Shown piece by piece: positions 31,332 through 40,810 of a stretch of 58,674 nt of DNA. The position numbers were made by a program, and so were the translations under genes. The DNA is from Flagellimonas onchidii. GTDB taxonomy: Bacteria; Bacteroidota; Bacteroidia; Flavobacteriales; Flavobacteriaceae. Each line of letters opens with the position of its first letter. Position 1 is the first letter of the stretch. The stretch is from positions 1 through 58,674 of the forward strand of contig NZ_SRXX01000019.1 in assembly GCF_004804315.1 (NCBI RefSeq). Reading direction: 5' to 3'. The notes under the pieces were generated by a model. The model saw only the letters and a program-made list of their open reading frames with translations. It had not been told where the DNA came from and ran no database searches.

Positions 31332-32099
31332 TTAAATCGTCGCATCTTTATTAAAAATCACATAGTCAAATTTAGATGGAAGAGATATTTCGTTTAAAAT
31401 ATCTTTTCTCCTTCTTCGGGAAAAAGGAACTTTATCGCCGTTAACAACACAGTAGCTATTTTTCAATTGTGAAATGAAGAACTTATTAACAAGGTAAGAA
31501 TTATGGACTCTAAAAAATCCGTAGTGCCATAGGATGTTTTGATAAAACTTTAAATTATATTGATTTGTAATATACCTATCTCCATGCACAGTGTGGGCTA
31601 TTGTACCTTTCCCCATTCCTTTTAAATAGCACACCTCTTTTATCTTGATAAAGAGAATTTTATCTTTCTTTGGTAAAACCATAAAATCTATGATATCAGA
31701 CTTTTCCATACCATAGAGATTTTTATTAAGCAATTCCCTTTGCTGTATTTTTGAAATCAACTTGTGTAGATGACAATAGTCAACCGGTTTTACTATATGA
31801 TTAATCCATCTAACATTCAATGTTCTAAAAATTAAATCTATACACTCAGTGAAAAAGATAGCATGAAATTTGATTACAGATTGCACTTTCTCTATATAAG
31901 GGAAAGTGGCAAAATTGTCAAGGGTAATATTTGAGAATAACAATTGTGGGGCTGTAGAAATTATTTTTGCTTCAATCTCCTGCAAATTTGAAACTACAGC
32001 GACTATCTTTATGTTTTCAAAACTATTCTTGATATAGTTAGAAATTTGATTGATGAAACAAATGTCATTGTCGATAAAAGCTAATCTTAACTCACACAT
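31332..32099 (-). CDS. LytTR regulator with pseudo-receiver domain
   Basis: This protein has 255 residues from the ATG at 32099 (another ATG at 32129 is in frame). Residues 1-120 resemble a receiver: RLAFIDND supplies the acidic pair, but the phospho-acceptor position in PQLLFSNITLD is Asn57, not Asp. The C-terminal LytTR DNA-binding domain is well formed: VCYLKGMGKGTIAHTVHGDR, FFRVHNSYLVNKFFISQLKN, YCVVNGDKVPFSRRRRKDIL. It is therefore unlikely to be switched by phosphorylation. It is the first of two such proteins near an orthodox pair at 33884-37677. Confidence 0.82.
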   Translation of the reverse strand: MCELRLAFIDNDICFINQISNYIKNSFENIKIVAVVSNLQEIEAKIISTAPQLLFSNITLDNFATFPYIEKVQSVIKFHAIFFTECIDLIFRTLNVRWINHIVKPVDYCHLHKLISKIQQRELLNKNLYGMEKSDIIDFMVLPKKDKILFIKIKEVCYLKGMGKGTIAHTVHGDRYITNQYNLKFYQNILWHYGFFRVHNSYLVNKFFISQLKNSYCVVNGDKVPFSRRRRKDILNEISLPSKFDYVIFNKDATI

Positions 32100-32183
32100 A
32101 ATTGGATAATAATTTATTGTGTTAAACAAGAGTCAATCTTGATACAGATAATGATGTTATTTGCCAGATAAAGATTTTTTATT

Positions 32184-32453
32184 CTAATTGTCATTGGAAT
32201 ATGAACCGTATAGTGGATAAGTTTGAGTCATTTCTGTATAAAGCAATGCCAACTTTTCTTTCTTGGAAAAGTTGGCATTGACGAACAAGAATTTGTTGTT
32301 TCTCATGACATGAAGTGCAAATCGAGCCATATTGAAGTCCAAAATTTTTCCATTTATGGAATTAGATTTCTTCTCCTTTAGAAAAAAAACTATCTCTTGG
32401 TATATCTCTGGGTTGTAATATCTGTTTAACAATCTGACTAAGTCATCGTCCAT
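32184..32453 (-). CDS. Hypothetical protein (89 aa)
   Basis: From the ATG at 32453 (upstream ATG at 32471 also in frame) the frame gives 89 residues: MDDDLVRLLNRYYNPEIYQE, a helix with FFLKEKKSNSINGKILDF, then ARFALHVMRNNKFLFVNANF and KKEKLALLYTEMTQTYPL. It is helical and soluble; no family is recognised. It is upstream of the pseudo-receiver LytTR gene on the same strand, 84 bases away, so the two may be expressed together. Confidence 0.55.
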   Translation of the reverse strand: MDDDLVRLLNRYYNPEIYQEIVFFLKEKKSNSINGKILDFNMARFALHVMRNNKFLFVNANFSKKEKLALLYTEMTQTYPLYGSYSNDN

Positions 32454-32471
32454 ATTTGATAAAGGTTTCAA

Positions 32472-33000
32472 AAATTAACTAAGGAATGAACAGATAAGCC
32501 TTAGATTAGGTTTACATGGACAAACTCACATAAGAAATCTTCGGATAACTAGCTCACTCAACTATAGTCGTAGCGAAGATACAGAGTCAATCTGCTAATT
32601 TTTTACTATAAATTGATAACTGGTAGGTATAAAGTAATAAACGGGATTTCCATGCTGGTTTGACTTATTTTAGACTTAAGAGCCAATTGCTAACCAATTA
32701 AAATGTGTTCTAAGTGAGGAACTTTGTCAAACTTGACAATTAGAAGAGTAATATCGAATACTTTTTTATTTAAGAAAATACTGTCAGTTAAAGAAACATC
32801 CATTAAAGCTTTATCTTTGACTTCATAAGGCATTGACCTCTTGTGAACAATGGTTTGGCTAATATTCAGTTAGTTCGAGCATTCCTAGTATTTATTTAAG
32901 GAAGAAAAAGTAAGAAAGCTATTGTGATTATTTTTTGAAAACTGCCATTTATAAAAAAAGAGTTTCTTTTTTTTAGTGGAATTTTAATCTTTATGAAAAA
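32472..33000. other. AT-rich divergent non-coding region with an inverted repeat
   Basis: No gene was seen between the divergent hypothetical and LytTR genes. TTGTCAA-AC-TTGACAA (32724-32739) is a perfect 7-bp dyad that could bind a regulator. The last 60 bases before the LytTR ATG contain A- and T-runs typical of Bacteroidota promoters, but no reliable promoter motif can be stated. Confidence 0.35.
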
Positions 33001-33762
33001 ATGGATATTGACATTATTTTATTTGTAGATGAAACGGATGTTTTTCAGGAAAGAATTACGTGTCTTTTAAAAGATTACAATGTTATTGTAAACTATATTA
33101 AGCTAGAGGATAATGTTCAAGAATCTATGTTTTGCATTGCATCGGTTAACCATAATGCCTTAATTATAATTCAATTAAATACGATAAGATTGGAACGGTT
33201 GGTCAAATGGCATAACGAGTTTCCTGACACAGAGAAATTGAATTTCATATTTATTTCACCGATAAGATCTTTATCACCTAGGCTAATACAATATGAACCA
33301 GTTGCATTTATTTTAGAACCTTTGGATTTTAATGAATTTGATTCTCTTTTTAAAAAAGGAATTGGATTAATCATAGAAAACCACACACAAAGAAAATCAT
33401 TTAAAAATGCGTATGCTTCAAAGCAGATAAATAAGATAATATCTGTTTCGGGAAGTAGAGGAATTGAAATGATAAAAACTCAGGAAATCCTTTATTTAAA
33501 ATCAGATGGAAGGTATACAGAATTTATAATGCCAAAAAGAAGAGTGTTAGCTTCTAAAAATATAAAAGAGTATGAAGAACTTTTACCGCCAATTTTTTTT
33601 CGAGTTCATCATTCATATATAGTTAATTTAAACAATGTGGATTTCATTGATAAATCAGATGGGAGCTATTGTTTTGTAACGAATGGGGATTACATTCCTA
33701 TTTCTAAAAGGAAAATGAACAAATTGGAACTTTTTTTGTCATTGAAAAAATTAAGTGATTAG
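33001..33762 (+). CDS. LytTR regulator with degenerate receiver domain
   Basis: This 253-residue protein has the two-domain layout of the neighbouring LytTR proteins. In the N-terminal receiver-like part the acceptor position lies in ALIIIQLNTIRLE, where Gln58 or Asn60 replaces Asp, although FVDETDV keeps part of the acidic pocket. The C-terminal LytTR domain is intact: ILYLKSDGRYTEFIMPKRRV, FFRVHHSYIVNLNNVDFIDK, YCFVTNGDYIPISKRKMNK. It is convergent with the orthodox LytTR gene at 33884 and divergent from 32184. Control by protein-protein contact or expression level is more likely than by phosphorylation. Confidence 0.82.
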   Translation: MDIDIILFVDETDVFQERITCLLKDYNVIVNYIKLEDNVQESMFCIASVNHNALIIIQLNTIRLERLVKWHNEFPDTEKLNFIFISPIRSLSPRLIQYEPVAFILEPLDFNEFDSLFKKGIGLIIENHTQRKSFKNAYASKQINKIISVSGSRGIEMIKTQEILYLKSDGRYTEFIMPKRRVLASKNIKEYEELLPPIFFRVHHSYIVNLNNVDFIDKSDGSYCFVTNGDYIPISKRKMNKLELFLSLKKLSD

Positions 33763-33883
33763 CTGTGTTAAAAAAATGCTTAGCAAGGCACTCCCAAAGA
33801 ACAATTTAAATCAACTTCATTTTTTGTTCAGTTACGTTCGGAACTATGTTTATACCGGAATATATGGATTATGTCTAAGAAAT

Positions 33884-34645
33884 TTATGTAATGCCCATAA
33901 TCTTTTTAAGATCACCTAACCTCCTTTTGGCTACAGGTAATTTTTGTTTATTTACCATTTCGCAATAATAACCTGATAACTTTAGGACATTTATCATACA
34001 TCTTAGATTTATCACATAACTATGGTGAATACGAAAAAAGGATTTGTCTTTTAAAATAGAATAATATTCACCTAAGTTTTTAGAAGAAGTTATTTTTTTT
34101 CCATCTGCCAAATGGAATAATGTATAAGCTCCATCTGATTCAATAAATATTATGTTGGAAAGTTTCATAAAACTAATTTTATCAAATGTAGAAATGGCAA
34201 TAAAGTCCACTTGTGGTTGCAACTCTGTATTCTTAGCTAAGATTTCAAATTGAGGGAAGGAGGTATAATTTTCACGTTCGATATCTTTTTTAGCTTTATT
34301 TACCGCATTTATTAATTCGTCAATTTGGATTGGCTTTAACAAATAATCTATGGCATTAAATTTAAATGCCTTGATGGCAAAATTATTATGGGCTGTAACA
34401 AATATGATCTTTAGGTTTTCCAAATTTATTTTTGTAAGCAATTCAAATCCAGTTTCTTGATCTAGCATTATGTCAAGAAATAATAAATCAGGTCTAAGTT
34501 TTTCAATTATCGCTATTCCTTTTTTTTGGGTAAAAGCTGTACCTACTACATCAACGATGTCGCCACAATATTGGTTGAGGTGATTTTGAAGTAATTCAAT
34601 GCTGTCAAGCTCGTCATCAACAATACAGGTTGTTATCTTTTTCAT
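33884..34645 (-). CDS. LytTR-family response regulator (orthodox receiver)
   Basis: This 253-residue protein is a canonical LytR/AgrA-type regulator. The receiver has the acidic pair CIVDDE, phospho-acceptor Asp58 in DLLFLDIMLD, Thr in IIFVTAHNNFA and Lys in DYLLKPIQID. The LytTR domain carries IIFIESDGAYTLFHLADGKK, FFRIHHSYVINLRCMINVLK and YCEMVNKQKLPVAKRRLGDL. It lies 11 bases after the histidine kinase gene, so the two form a two-component system in one operon. Confidence 0.92.
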   Translation of the reverse strand: MKKITTCIVDDELDSIELLQNHLNQYCGDIVDVVGTAFTQKKGIAIIEKLRPDLLFLDIMLDQETGFELLTKINLENLKIIFVTAHNNFAIKAFKFNAIDYLLKPIQIDELINAVNKAKKDIERENYTSFPQFEILAKNTELQPQVDFIAISTFDKISFMKLSNIIFIESDGAYTLFHLADGKKITSSKNLGEYYSILKDKSFFRIHHSYVINLRCMINVLKLSGYYCEMVNKQKLPVAKRRLGDLKKIMGIT

Positions 34646-34656
34646 TAAACTTTTTA

Positions 34657-37600
34657 TTAAATTGGAAAATAGAAGAAAACTTTGGTGCCAGATGGATGTC
34701 CTCCTTGGGTTAAATCTATTGTCTTATAAGTTATTTTTCTTTGGTTCAAGTTATTTTTAAGGGTAATTCTTTCTTTAATTACTTTAGTGGACCAAGATTT
34801 ATTTGAGGTTTTATATTTTAAGCTTTCCTTTCTACCAATCCCATTATCTTGTATTACAACCTGTAAATAGGATTCTGTTTTTTTGAATTTAATAAGTAAT
34901 ACTCTATCATTTTCTTTGGGTTTCAGCCCATGGATGATGGCATTCTCTACAATCGGTTGAAGAACCATACTTTCAATTTCTTTCGATAAGTCTAGGTTGG
35001 AATCTACTTCAATTTTATATTCTAATTGGTTGTTGAGTCTAATTTTCTGTAAATACAGATAAGCTTTCAAATATTCTATTTCTTTGGCTATGCTAAGCTT
35101 GTCCTCATTACAAATATCCAAAGTCAACCTAAGTAAAGAAGATAATTTTCCGATATATTCATTGACAACTTTTCCTTTTTTTAAAACAATGGCGTTTTCA
35201 ATGGACCCTAACATGTTAAATGTCAAATGTGGACTCATTTGAATTTGAAGTAATTTAGATTTAAGTTCTAGTGCTAACGCTTTTTCCCTGTAAAAATCTT
35301 TAAGTCGTTTATTGTAATTCGAAACCCAAAAAAAGACAAGTCCGCCCATGGTCAGAAAGGCAGAAAATATAAAAAGTTTTGATTTGAAAAAAAATTCCTC
35401 TACATATATAGAATACGACAAGATATTAGAAGGATTTCCTTTCTCGTCAAATCCCTTGACCTCCAGTTCATATTTTCCAGGGGAGAGCCCTAAAAGATTT
35501 ACTTTGCCTGAAGCTCCTATATCAATCCATTGTTCAGATAGATTTTTAAATCTGTACTCATATTTATGTTTGTTCGGATTCAACAATCTGTTTATGGCAA
35601 AACTCATAGACAGATGATTTTTATCATATTTTAGAGAAATCACTTTGATAAGCTCCAAGTTCCAATATTTTTTCTTATTTTCCTTTCTGTCATAGATTTG
35701 CATATCAACTAAAAATAATCTTGGATTATTTTTTTTGTGGTTAAAATTGTTAGGGTTGAATTTGGTAATGCCGTTTATTCCGCCAAAATAAAAATCACCG
35801 CTTTTTGAGATCATAGCTGATTTTGTATTAAACTCATTATTGGTAATGCCATTTTCTTCAAAAAAGGTTTCAATGGAATAATCATCAAAATTTAAATGGA
35901 CAAGTCCATCATAGGTGCTTAGCCACAGTCCTGTATCAGATTCCAATATTTCGGTAATGTTGTCATTAAATAACCCATCGTTCTCTGTGAAATAACGAGG
36001 TTCGGAATCTAGTTTTAATAGACCGTTTCTGGTACCAAACCATATTGTTCCTCTTTTGTCTTTATAAATAAGATTTACATTATTGTCAGGTAAAGGGAAG
36101 GGACTTTCTTTGTTGGAATAATGGTTGATTTCACCAGTTTTTAAATCTTTAGAATAGGCTCCTCCGTTATCCAAAAGGCTGAGCCATAGAACATTTCCCT
36201 GTTGATCATAAAAAATATTTTGTACATATTTCCCGGAAATGTCGACAGCGTTACCTAGAGTTCCTATGTTTCTGAAACTATTATTTTCGACATCTAGCAT
36301 GTAAAGTCCAAAATTTCCTGATAGTAAATATTTATTTGCCGATATGGTTTCCATATCGGACACAAAAAAACCTGGAAAGGTCAAATGGTCTGGAATTTTA
36401 ACTTCCAAAAAAGTTCTGGTATTTAAATTAATCTTTTGAATTGAATTGGCATATCCATATGCAAAGATTGTAGTATCATTAACCTTAATGGTACCCAAAG
36501 TAAAATTCTTTAAAAGCTGTTCAGAACCAGTTTTTGTTGAAAACACTACTTGTTCAAAATTTCTGTTTCCCTTTTTTTTTATAAAAAATCCACTGTGTGT
36601 GCTTACTAGTATACCTTTTTTAGTCTCGACTATCGACCTGCAACTAATTGGTCGATCATTGGCTAAATACTTTTCAAAAGGCTTGCTAACATTAGGTTTT
36701 TCGATATATATGGTCTTGTTCGCGTTAATAAACAACGTGTTGTCCTTGCCAGGTAAAAAATAATGATGATAACCGGTAGTGATAACCGTGTCGATAGCTT
36801 TAAAATTGACCTTAGAATACTCTTCTTCAAGTAAGAATGAACGAAAAATGGTATCGTTAGACTTATGCCAAAAAAACTTGTTGTTAAAGGGATTTTGTTG
36901 GTCAAAATATGGGGTGACTCTTATATTGCGATAGGGGAATTCTACAATTTGTTTACCCAAGCTTGGAAGATAGTGATATCTATATTGCAGATTTTTATAT
37001 ATATAATGGCCAGATGTTTTTTTTGGAAAAAACCTCCCATTTTCGGTTAAAATGGTATTATCGACCTTATCGTCAAAATAAGATAATTCGGAATCCTCCT
37101 TGTTCAACATGGTATTGTAATAAATCCCTATTTCTTTTTTGCTCAACATTTTTTCATCTGTTCTCTCAAAAATAGAGAATAATGCCCCTGCACCCTGTTG
37201 ACCTAAACGGGACCATTTACCCGCGACTCCCCTTTTTATGATTTCGGAAGTGGTGGTCGAAAACCAGAGATTTCCATGCTGATCTTCTTTTGCAGAGAGG
37301 AACGAGACATAGTCTGTCCTATTGTATTTAGGCGTATACCAATTGGTGACGCCATCTTTTAGATTTAATGACCATACTCCATATTTGGTACTAGCCCATA
37401 AATTGTTCTTCGAATCAAAAAATAAGTGCTCTGTTTTATAAATACTTTTATTATCCGGATGCTCAAACTTATGTATTATGTGACTTGTACCTGTATATTG
37501 GACCACGCCATTAAATATAGAGTACCACAAAAAACCATTATGATCAAGAGCCATAAAATTGGCATGAGTTGCACTGTTTTCTTTGTCGACCAGATTAATT

Positions 37601-37677
37601 TCCTGAGAAAAAAGTGTTGATTGACTTTTAATGACATAGAAAAAAGATATAGCTATAAACCGTATTTTATTAATCAT
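34657..37677 (-). CDS. Two-component propeller sensor histidine kinase (LytS-type)
   Basis: This 1006-residue protein has a signal sequence, then about 650 residues of propeller repeats (for example NGFLWYSIFNGVVQYTG, RGTIWFGTRNGLLKLDSEP). A Y_Y_Y domain follows (HKYEYRFKNLSEQWIDIG...LSPGKYELEVKGFD), then one membrane helix near residue 775 (LFIFSAFLTMGGLVFFWVS). The kinase core has its phospho-His in MSPHLTFNMLGSIENAI near 815 (PHLTFN replaces the usual PHFLFN), an N box in LQPIVENAIIHGL and a G box in QDNGIGRKES. It senses an extracytoplasmic signal, often a glycan in this family, and passes phosphate to the LytTR regulator downstream. Confidence 0.92.
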   Translation of the reverse strand: MINKIRFIAISFFYVIKSQSTLFSQEINLVDKENSATHANFMALDHNGFLWYSIFNGVVQYTGTSHIIHKFEHPDNKSIYKTEHLFFDSKNNLWASTKYGVWSLNLKDGVTNWYTPKYNRTDYVSFLSAKEDQHGNLWFSTTTSEIIKRGVAGKWSRLGQQGAGALFSIFERTDEKMLSKKEIGIYYNTMLNKEDSELSYFDDKVDNTILTENGRFFPKKTSGHYIYKNLQYRYHYLPSLGKQIVEFPYRNIRVTPYFDQQNPFNNKFFWHKSNDTIFRSFLLEEEYSKVNFKAIDTVITTGYHHYFLPGKDNTLFINANKTIYIEKPNVSKPFEKYLANDRPISCRSIVETKKGILVSTHSGFFIKKKGNRNFEQVVFSTKTGSEQLLKNFTLGTIKVNDTTIFAYGYANSIQKINLNTRTFLEVKIPDHLTFPGFFVSDMETISANKYLLSGNFGLYMLDVENNSFRNIGTLGNAVDISGKYVQNIFYDQQGNVLWLSLLDNGGAYSKDLKTGEINHYSNKESPFPLPDNNVNLIYKDKRGTIWFGTRNGLLKLDSEPRYFTENDGLFNDNITEILESDTGLWLSTYDGLVHLNFDDYSIETFFEENGITNNEFNTKSAMISKSGDFYFGGINGITKFNPNNFNHKKNNPRLFLVDMQIYDRKENKKKYWNLELIKVISLKYDKNHLSMSFAINRLLNPNKHKYEYRFKNLSEQWIDIGASGKVNLLGLSPGKYELEVKGFDEKGNPSNILSYSIYVEEFFFKSKLFIFSAFLTMGGLVFFWVSNYNKRLKDFYREKALALELKSKLLQIQMSPHLTFNMLGSIENAIVLKKGKVVNEYIGKLSSLLRLTLDICNEDKLSIAKEIEYLKAYLYLQKIRLNNQLEYKIEVDSNLDLSKEIESMVLQPIVENAIIHGLKPKENDRVLLIKFKKTESYLQVVIQDNGIGRKESLKYKTSNKSWSTKVIKERITLKNNLNQRKITYKTIDLTQGGHPSGTKVFFYFPI

Positions 37678-38049
37678 TGTGAATCAATTAGCAAAATAAT
37701 ACCAATTTATTTATATCAAGAAGAACGATATTCTACATCCTTTAAAAAAGAAATTGGTTACATGTGGAAATGTTTTTGTTAGAGTATTGGAATGATGTAA
37801 ACTTTTCTATTAACAAGTGTTAAGATGGTTGCTTTTAATGTTAGGAAATCTACTGCAAAAAACTAAAACACAGCTATTACAATGACTTCAAAATTATGTT
37901 TAAGGTCTAGCTGTTAAAATTTAAGCGAGAATTACTAAAAACATCTAATGATGCCAATGGCAATCTAAAATTACTATATATATCCCTTGTATTAAAAAGT
38001 TTGTACAAGAATATTGGATTGGGTCATTAATCTTTAGCTGTAATTTTTT
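37678..38049. other. AT-rich non-coding interval upstream of the kinase gene
   Basis: No open frame, RNA gene or convincing structure was seen here. It contains the promoter side of the kinase operon and ends at the left edge of a duplicated block starting near 38050. Confidence 0.4.
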
Positions 38050-38415
38050 TCAGTTGTTACATCAAAGATGCCGATGGTTTCCTTGAACCTCTCTGTAAGG
38101 AAGGGAATGGTATAATTTTATTGGATAAAGTATATAATGTACCAAGAAAATAAAGAAAAACAGTTGGTGTCATCTGTGATATCTGTCATATTGCTATTGC
38201 CTTTGTGTATAGGTATGTGTATAGCGAGTTCGTGTAGCAGGAATGATAGTCCAAGTAGCTGGGAAAAGCCTCTTGAATCGAACGGGAGAGGAGATGTCCC
38301 GTTCCAGCAGATGGTGCTCGGTGCTCAGGCAAAGGTTCCACCAAAGTTTTTGCGTGAAGTCAACATTGGTGGCTGTTACCGGGATCCGTCCCTGAGCGAA
38401 ATCCATCACTGGTAA
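38050..38415 (+). pseudogene. Decayed copy 1 of the InlB-repeat lipoprotein gene with its 5' region
   Basis: From about 38050 the sequence follows 40697 onward, including about 85 bases of upstream DNA, the start codon and lipoprotein signal. The product would be a 92-residue peptide (MYQENKEKQLVSSVISVILL, lipobox region ASSCSRND). One repeat remains in eroded form (PLESNGRGDVPFQQMVLGAQ, GGCYRDPSLSEIHHW) before a stop. In the intact paralogue at 40811 these read VSFESNGG and GGWYRDPSL. It is a truncated, diverged paralogue rather than a working surface protein. Confidence 0.72.
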
Positions 38416-38522
38416 CCTGGAGCTATATGCCTTAAAAGAGTTATGGTTTTTTATTGTAGTCCTAAGCTCTAGTGCCAAAAAAATATCGAATATAAAAGTT
38501 TGGACAAGTTTTCCATAAAAAA

Positions 38523-39146
38523 ATGATAATAGAGCTTTTAATTTTCTCTTTTAGTGTGTTTATGAGCTTCTTTGCCATCAATAACCCTATTGCTTATCTA
38601 CCTGTTTTCATCTCTTTTGTAGAAGGGAAATCTAAAAGACATAAAAAGGATATTGCTAAAAAAGCTACAATGATCTCTTTTATTGTAGTGACATTCTTTG
38701 TGATATTCGGTAAGTATATGTTCTTCTTGTTCGGACTTACCATACCTGGATTTAAAATTACAGGAGGTCTTATTTTATTTTATGTAGGTTTCGGAATGCT
38801 GTTATCAAACAAGCCAAAGATAAATCAGACTGGAGTATCTGGTTCTAATGGAATTGATATTGCGATAACACCGCTTGCAGTTCCCATTCTTGCTGGACCA
38901 GGAACGATACTTACAGCTTTCAATTTTGCCTGTGATGCAGATTACCAGCATATAGTAATTATCGTGTCGATGTTTGGCCTGATAAGTTACTTGTCCTACT
39001 TGTCTTTTTCTTTTGGTGACATAATCATAAAGGGAATAGGTTCAAATTTTATTTCTGTAATAGGAAAATTAATGGGATTGATTCTAACAATAAATGGAGT
39101 GGGAATGATTATTTCAGGAATTAAAACATCATTTAATCTCATCTAA
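38523..39146 (+). CDS. MarC-family integral membrane protein
   Basis: This 207-residue protein has six predicted membrane spans and the MarC/YchE signature regions: FFAINNPIAYLPVFISFVEG, GGLILFYVGFGMLLSNK, DIAITPLAVPILAGPGTILT. MarC proteins were once linked to multidrug resistance, but their substrate is not settled. It lies 23 bases before the disulfide-oxidoreductase gene and probably shares its transcript. It is inserted between two copies of the InlB-repeat family. Confidence 0.85.
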   Translation: MIIELLIFSFSVFMSFFAINNPIAYLPVFISFVEGKSKRHKKDIAKKATMISFIVVTFFVIFGKYMFFLFGLTIPGFKITGGLILFYVGFGMLLSNKPKINQTGVSGSNGIDIAITPLAVPILAGPGTILTAFNFACDADYQHIVIIVSMFGLISYLSYLSFSFGDIIIKGIGSNFISVIGKLMGLILTINGVGMIISGIKTSFNLI

Positions 39147-39169
39147 AAACGTAACATTATAAAAAAAAT

Positions 39170-40531
39170 ATGAAAAAATTTGACTTGATTATTGTAGGTG
39201 GCGGCAGAGCTATTAATCTTGCTATAAATGCTGCTAATAGGGGCAAAAAAGTGGCTGTCGTTGAGAAGTCTGCACTAGGGGGAACATGCCCCAATAGAGG
39301 TTGTGTGCCATCAAAATTGCTGATTGGCCATGCTAATGTGATAAGAACAATTGAAGAATCAGATAAACATTTTATCTCTGCGACTATAGATAAGATTGAT
39401 ACTCGAAAAATATTCGATACAAACAATAAGTTTATATCCTTTATAGGTAATTATATAGAAGATAATGTCCCTAAAGGCGTTAAAATATTCAAAGGAGAAG
39501 GGAAATTTGCTTCTGACAAAGAAATCCTTATCAACGAAGAAACGATAACTGCCGACAAAATTGTTATCTCAACAGGGTCAAGACCTCGTAGGATAATTCA
39601 TAAAAATGCCTGGTCAAGTGATGACATCTTCCCTCTAAGAGGAGATGTGCCTAAATCAGTAACAATTGTGGGTGCTGGATTTATAGGTGTTGAATTGGCC
39701 AACTTTTTTGATGCAATTGGTGTAAAGACAACATTGATATCTATCTCTTCAGAAGTGCTAGAACGAGAGGATTTTGACATTCGTACAATATTCAAACAAG
39801 AATTCACAAAAAAGGTAGATGTGAAGTTTGAAACTAAGATTAATGAAATTGATTATAACGGTGAGAAGTTTAAACTTCATTTGGAAACATCACAGAATGA
39901 AAAATATATTCATGAAACTGAAGTGCTTATCGATGCAACGGGAAGGATGCCCAATACGGATGCTTTGAACTTGGAGAATACATCCATAAAAGTGAATGCC
40001 TTTGGATATATTGAAAGAAATGAGTTTTGTGAAACGAATGCCAAGGGTGTTTATACGGTAGGTGATGTTTCCAGTAAATATACACTACAGCATGCAGCTA
40101 CTTATGAAGTAAAATATTTAGAAGAGCTTTTTTATGGGAGCCAAAAAAAGCCATTTTCTTTTAAGTATATGGCTCATTCGGTTTTTTCAGATCCTGAAAT
40201 TGCCAGTGTTGGAATCACCGAGGAGGAGGCTAGGGCTCAAAACTTAGAATATGTTACATCTTTTACGGATTGGTCGTATAGTGCTAAAGCTATGTCAACT
40301 CGATTGGATTATCCACGTACCAAATTCATTGTAAACCCTAAAACATATGAAATATTGGGATGCCATCTTATAGGACCTGAAAGTTCTAGTATAATTCATC
40401 AGGTACTTTCTGTTATGCAAATAGATAATGATATTAGACATCTTAGTGACATGTTGTACATACATCCTGCATTGAACGAAGGAATAATGATAGGTGCAAA
40501 AGAGATTATAAAAAACATTAAATCTTCTTAG
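39170..40531 (+). CDS. FAD-dependent pyridine nucleotide-disulfide oxidoreductase
   Basis: This 453-residue protein is of the class I dihydrolipoamide dehydrogenase/mycothione reductase type. It has the redox-active pair GGTCPNRGCVPSKLL, the NAD(P) fold VTIVGAGFIGVELANFF, the second FAD motif GVYTVGDV and the C-terminal catalytic dyad YIHPALNEGI. The first dinucleotide motif is unusual: LIIVGGGRAINLAINAA lacks the third Gly of GxGxxG, as some mycothione-reductase-like enzymes do. The thiol substrate is unknown. It follows MarC by 23 bases. Confidence 0.85.
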   Translation: MKKFDLIIVGGGRAINLAINAANRGKKVAVVEKSALGGTCPNRGCVPSKLLIGHANVIRTIEESDKHFISATIDKIDTRKIFDTNNKFISFIGNYIEDNVPKGVKIFKGEGKFASDKEILINEETITADKIVISTGSRPRRIIHKNAWSSDDIFPLRGDVPKSVTIVGAGFIGVELANFFDAIGVKTTLISISSEVLEREDFDIRTIFKQEFTKKVDVKFETKINEIDYNGEKFKLHLETSQNEKYIHETEVLIDATGRMPNTDALNLENTSIKVNAFGYIERNEFCETNAKGVYTVGDVSSKYTLQHAATYEVKYLEELFYGSQKKPFSFKYMAHSVFSDPEIASVGITEEEARAQNLEYVTSFTDWSYSAKAMSTRLDYPRTKFIVNPKTYEILGCHLIGPESSSIIHQVLSVMQIDNDIRHLSDMLYIHPALNEGIMIGAKEIIKNIKSS

Positions 40532-40810
40532 GGCTGTTGTTGCATAATACCTCATTTCGTTACGAAGCGCCAATTACTCCTTAGCTATTTCCTAATTGTC
40601 AAATATTCATTTCATATGGCTTTACATGGGAAAGTGAAAGTTTATTTAAGGTTGGTTTTCTGGTTTATCTTTTAGATATAATGGTCTAAGAATAAGCTTT
40701 CAGTTGTTACATCAAAGATGCCGATGGTTTCGTTGAACCCCTCTGTAAAGAAGGGAACAGCCTATTCTTGTTGGATAAAAACTGCAGAAATAAAGTAAAA
40801 AAAGTAGAAA
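40532..40810. repeat. Intergenic region with duplicated 5' block (partner of 38050-38136)
   Basis: From about 40697 the sequence repeats 38050 onward (TTCAGTTGTTACATCAAAGA and on), so the promoter and leader of the InlB-repeat gene were duplicated together with its signal-peptide region. Both copies keep an open frame starting SCYIKDADGF before the ATG, although a stop lies close upstream in each. The part before 40697 holds no gene. Confidence 0.6.

Noticed and set aside
34657..37677. Kinase propeller as part of a polysaccharide utilisation locus
   Set aside because: No SusC/SusD pair or glycoside hydrolases are present nearby, so the signal cannot be assigned to a glycan locus.
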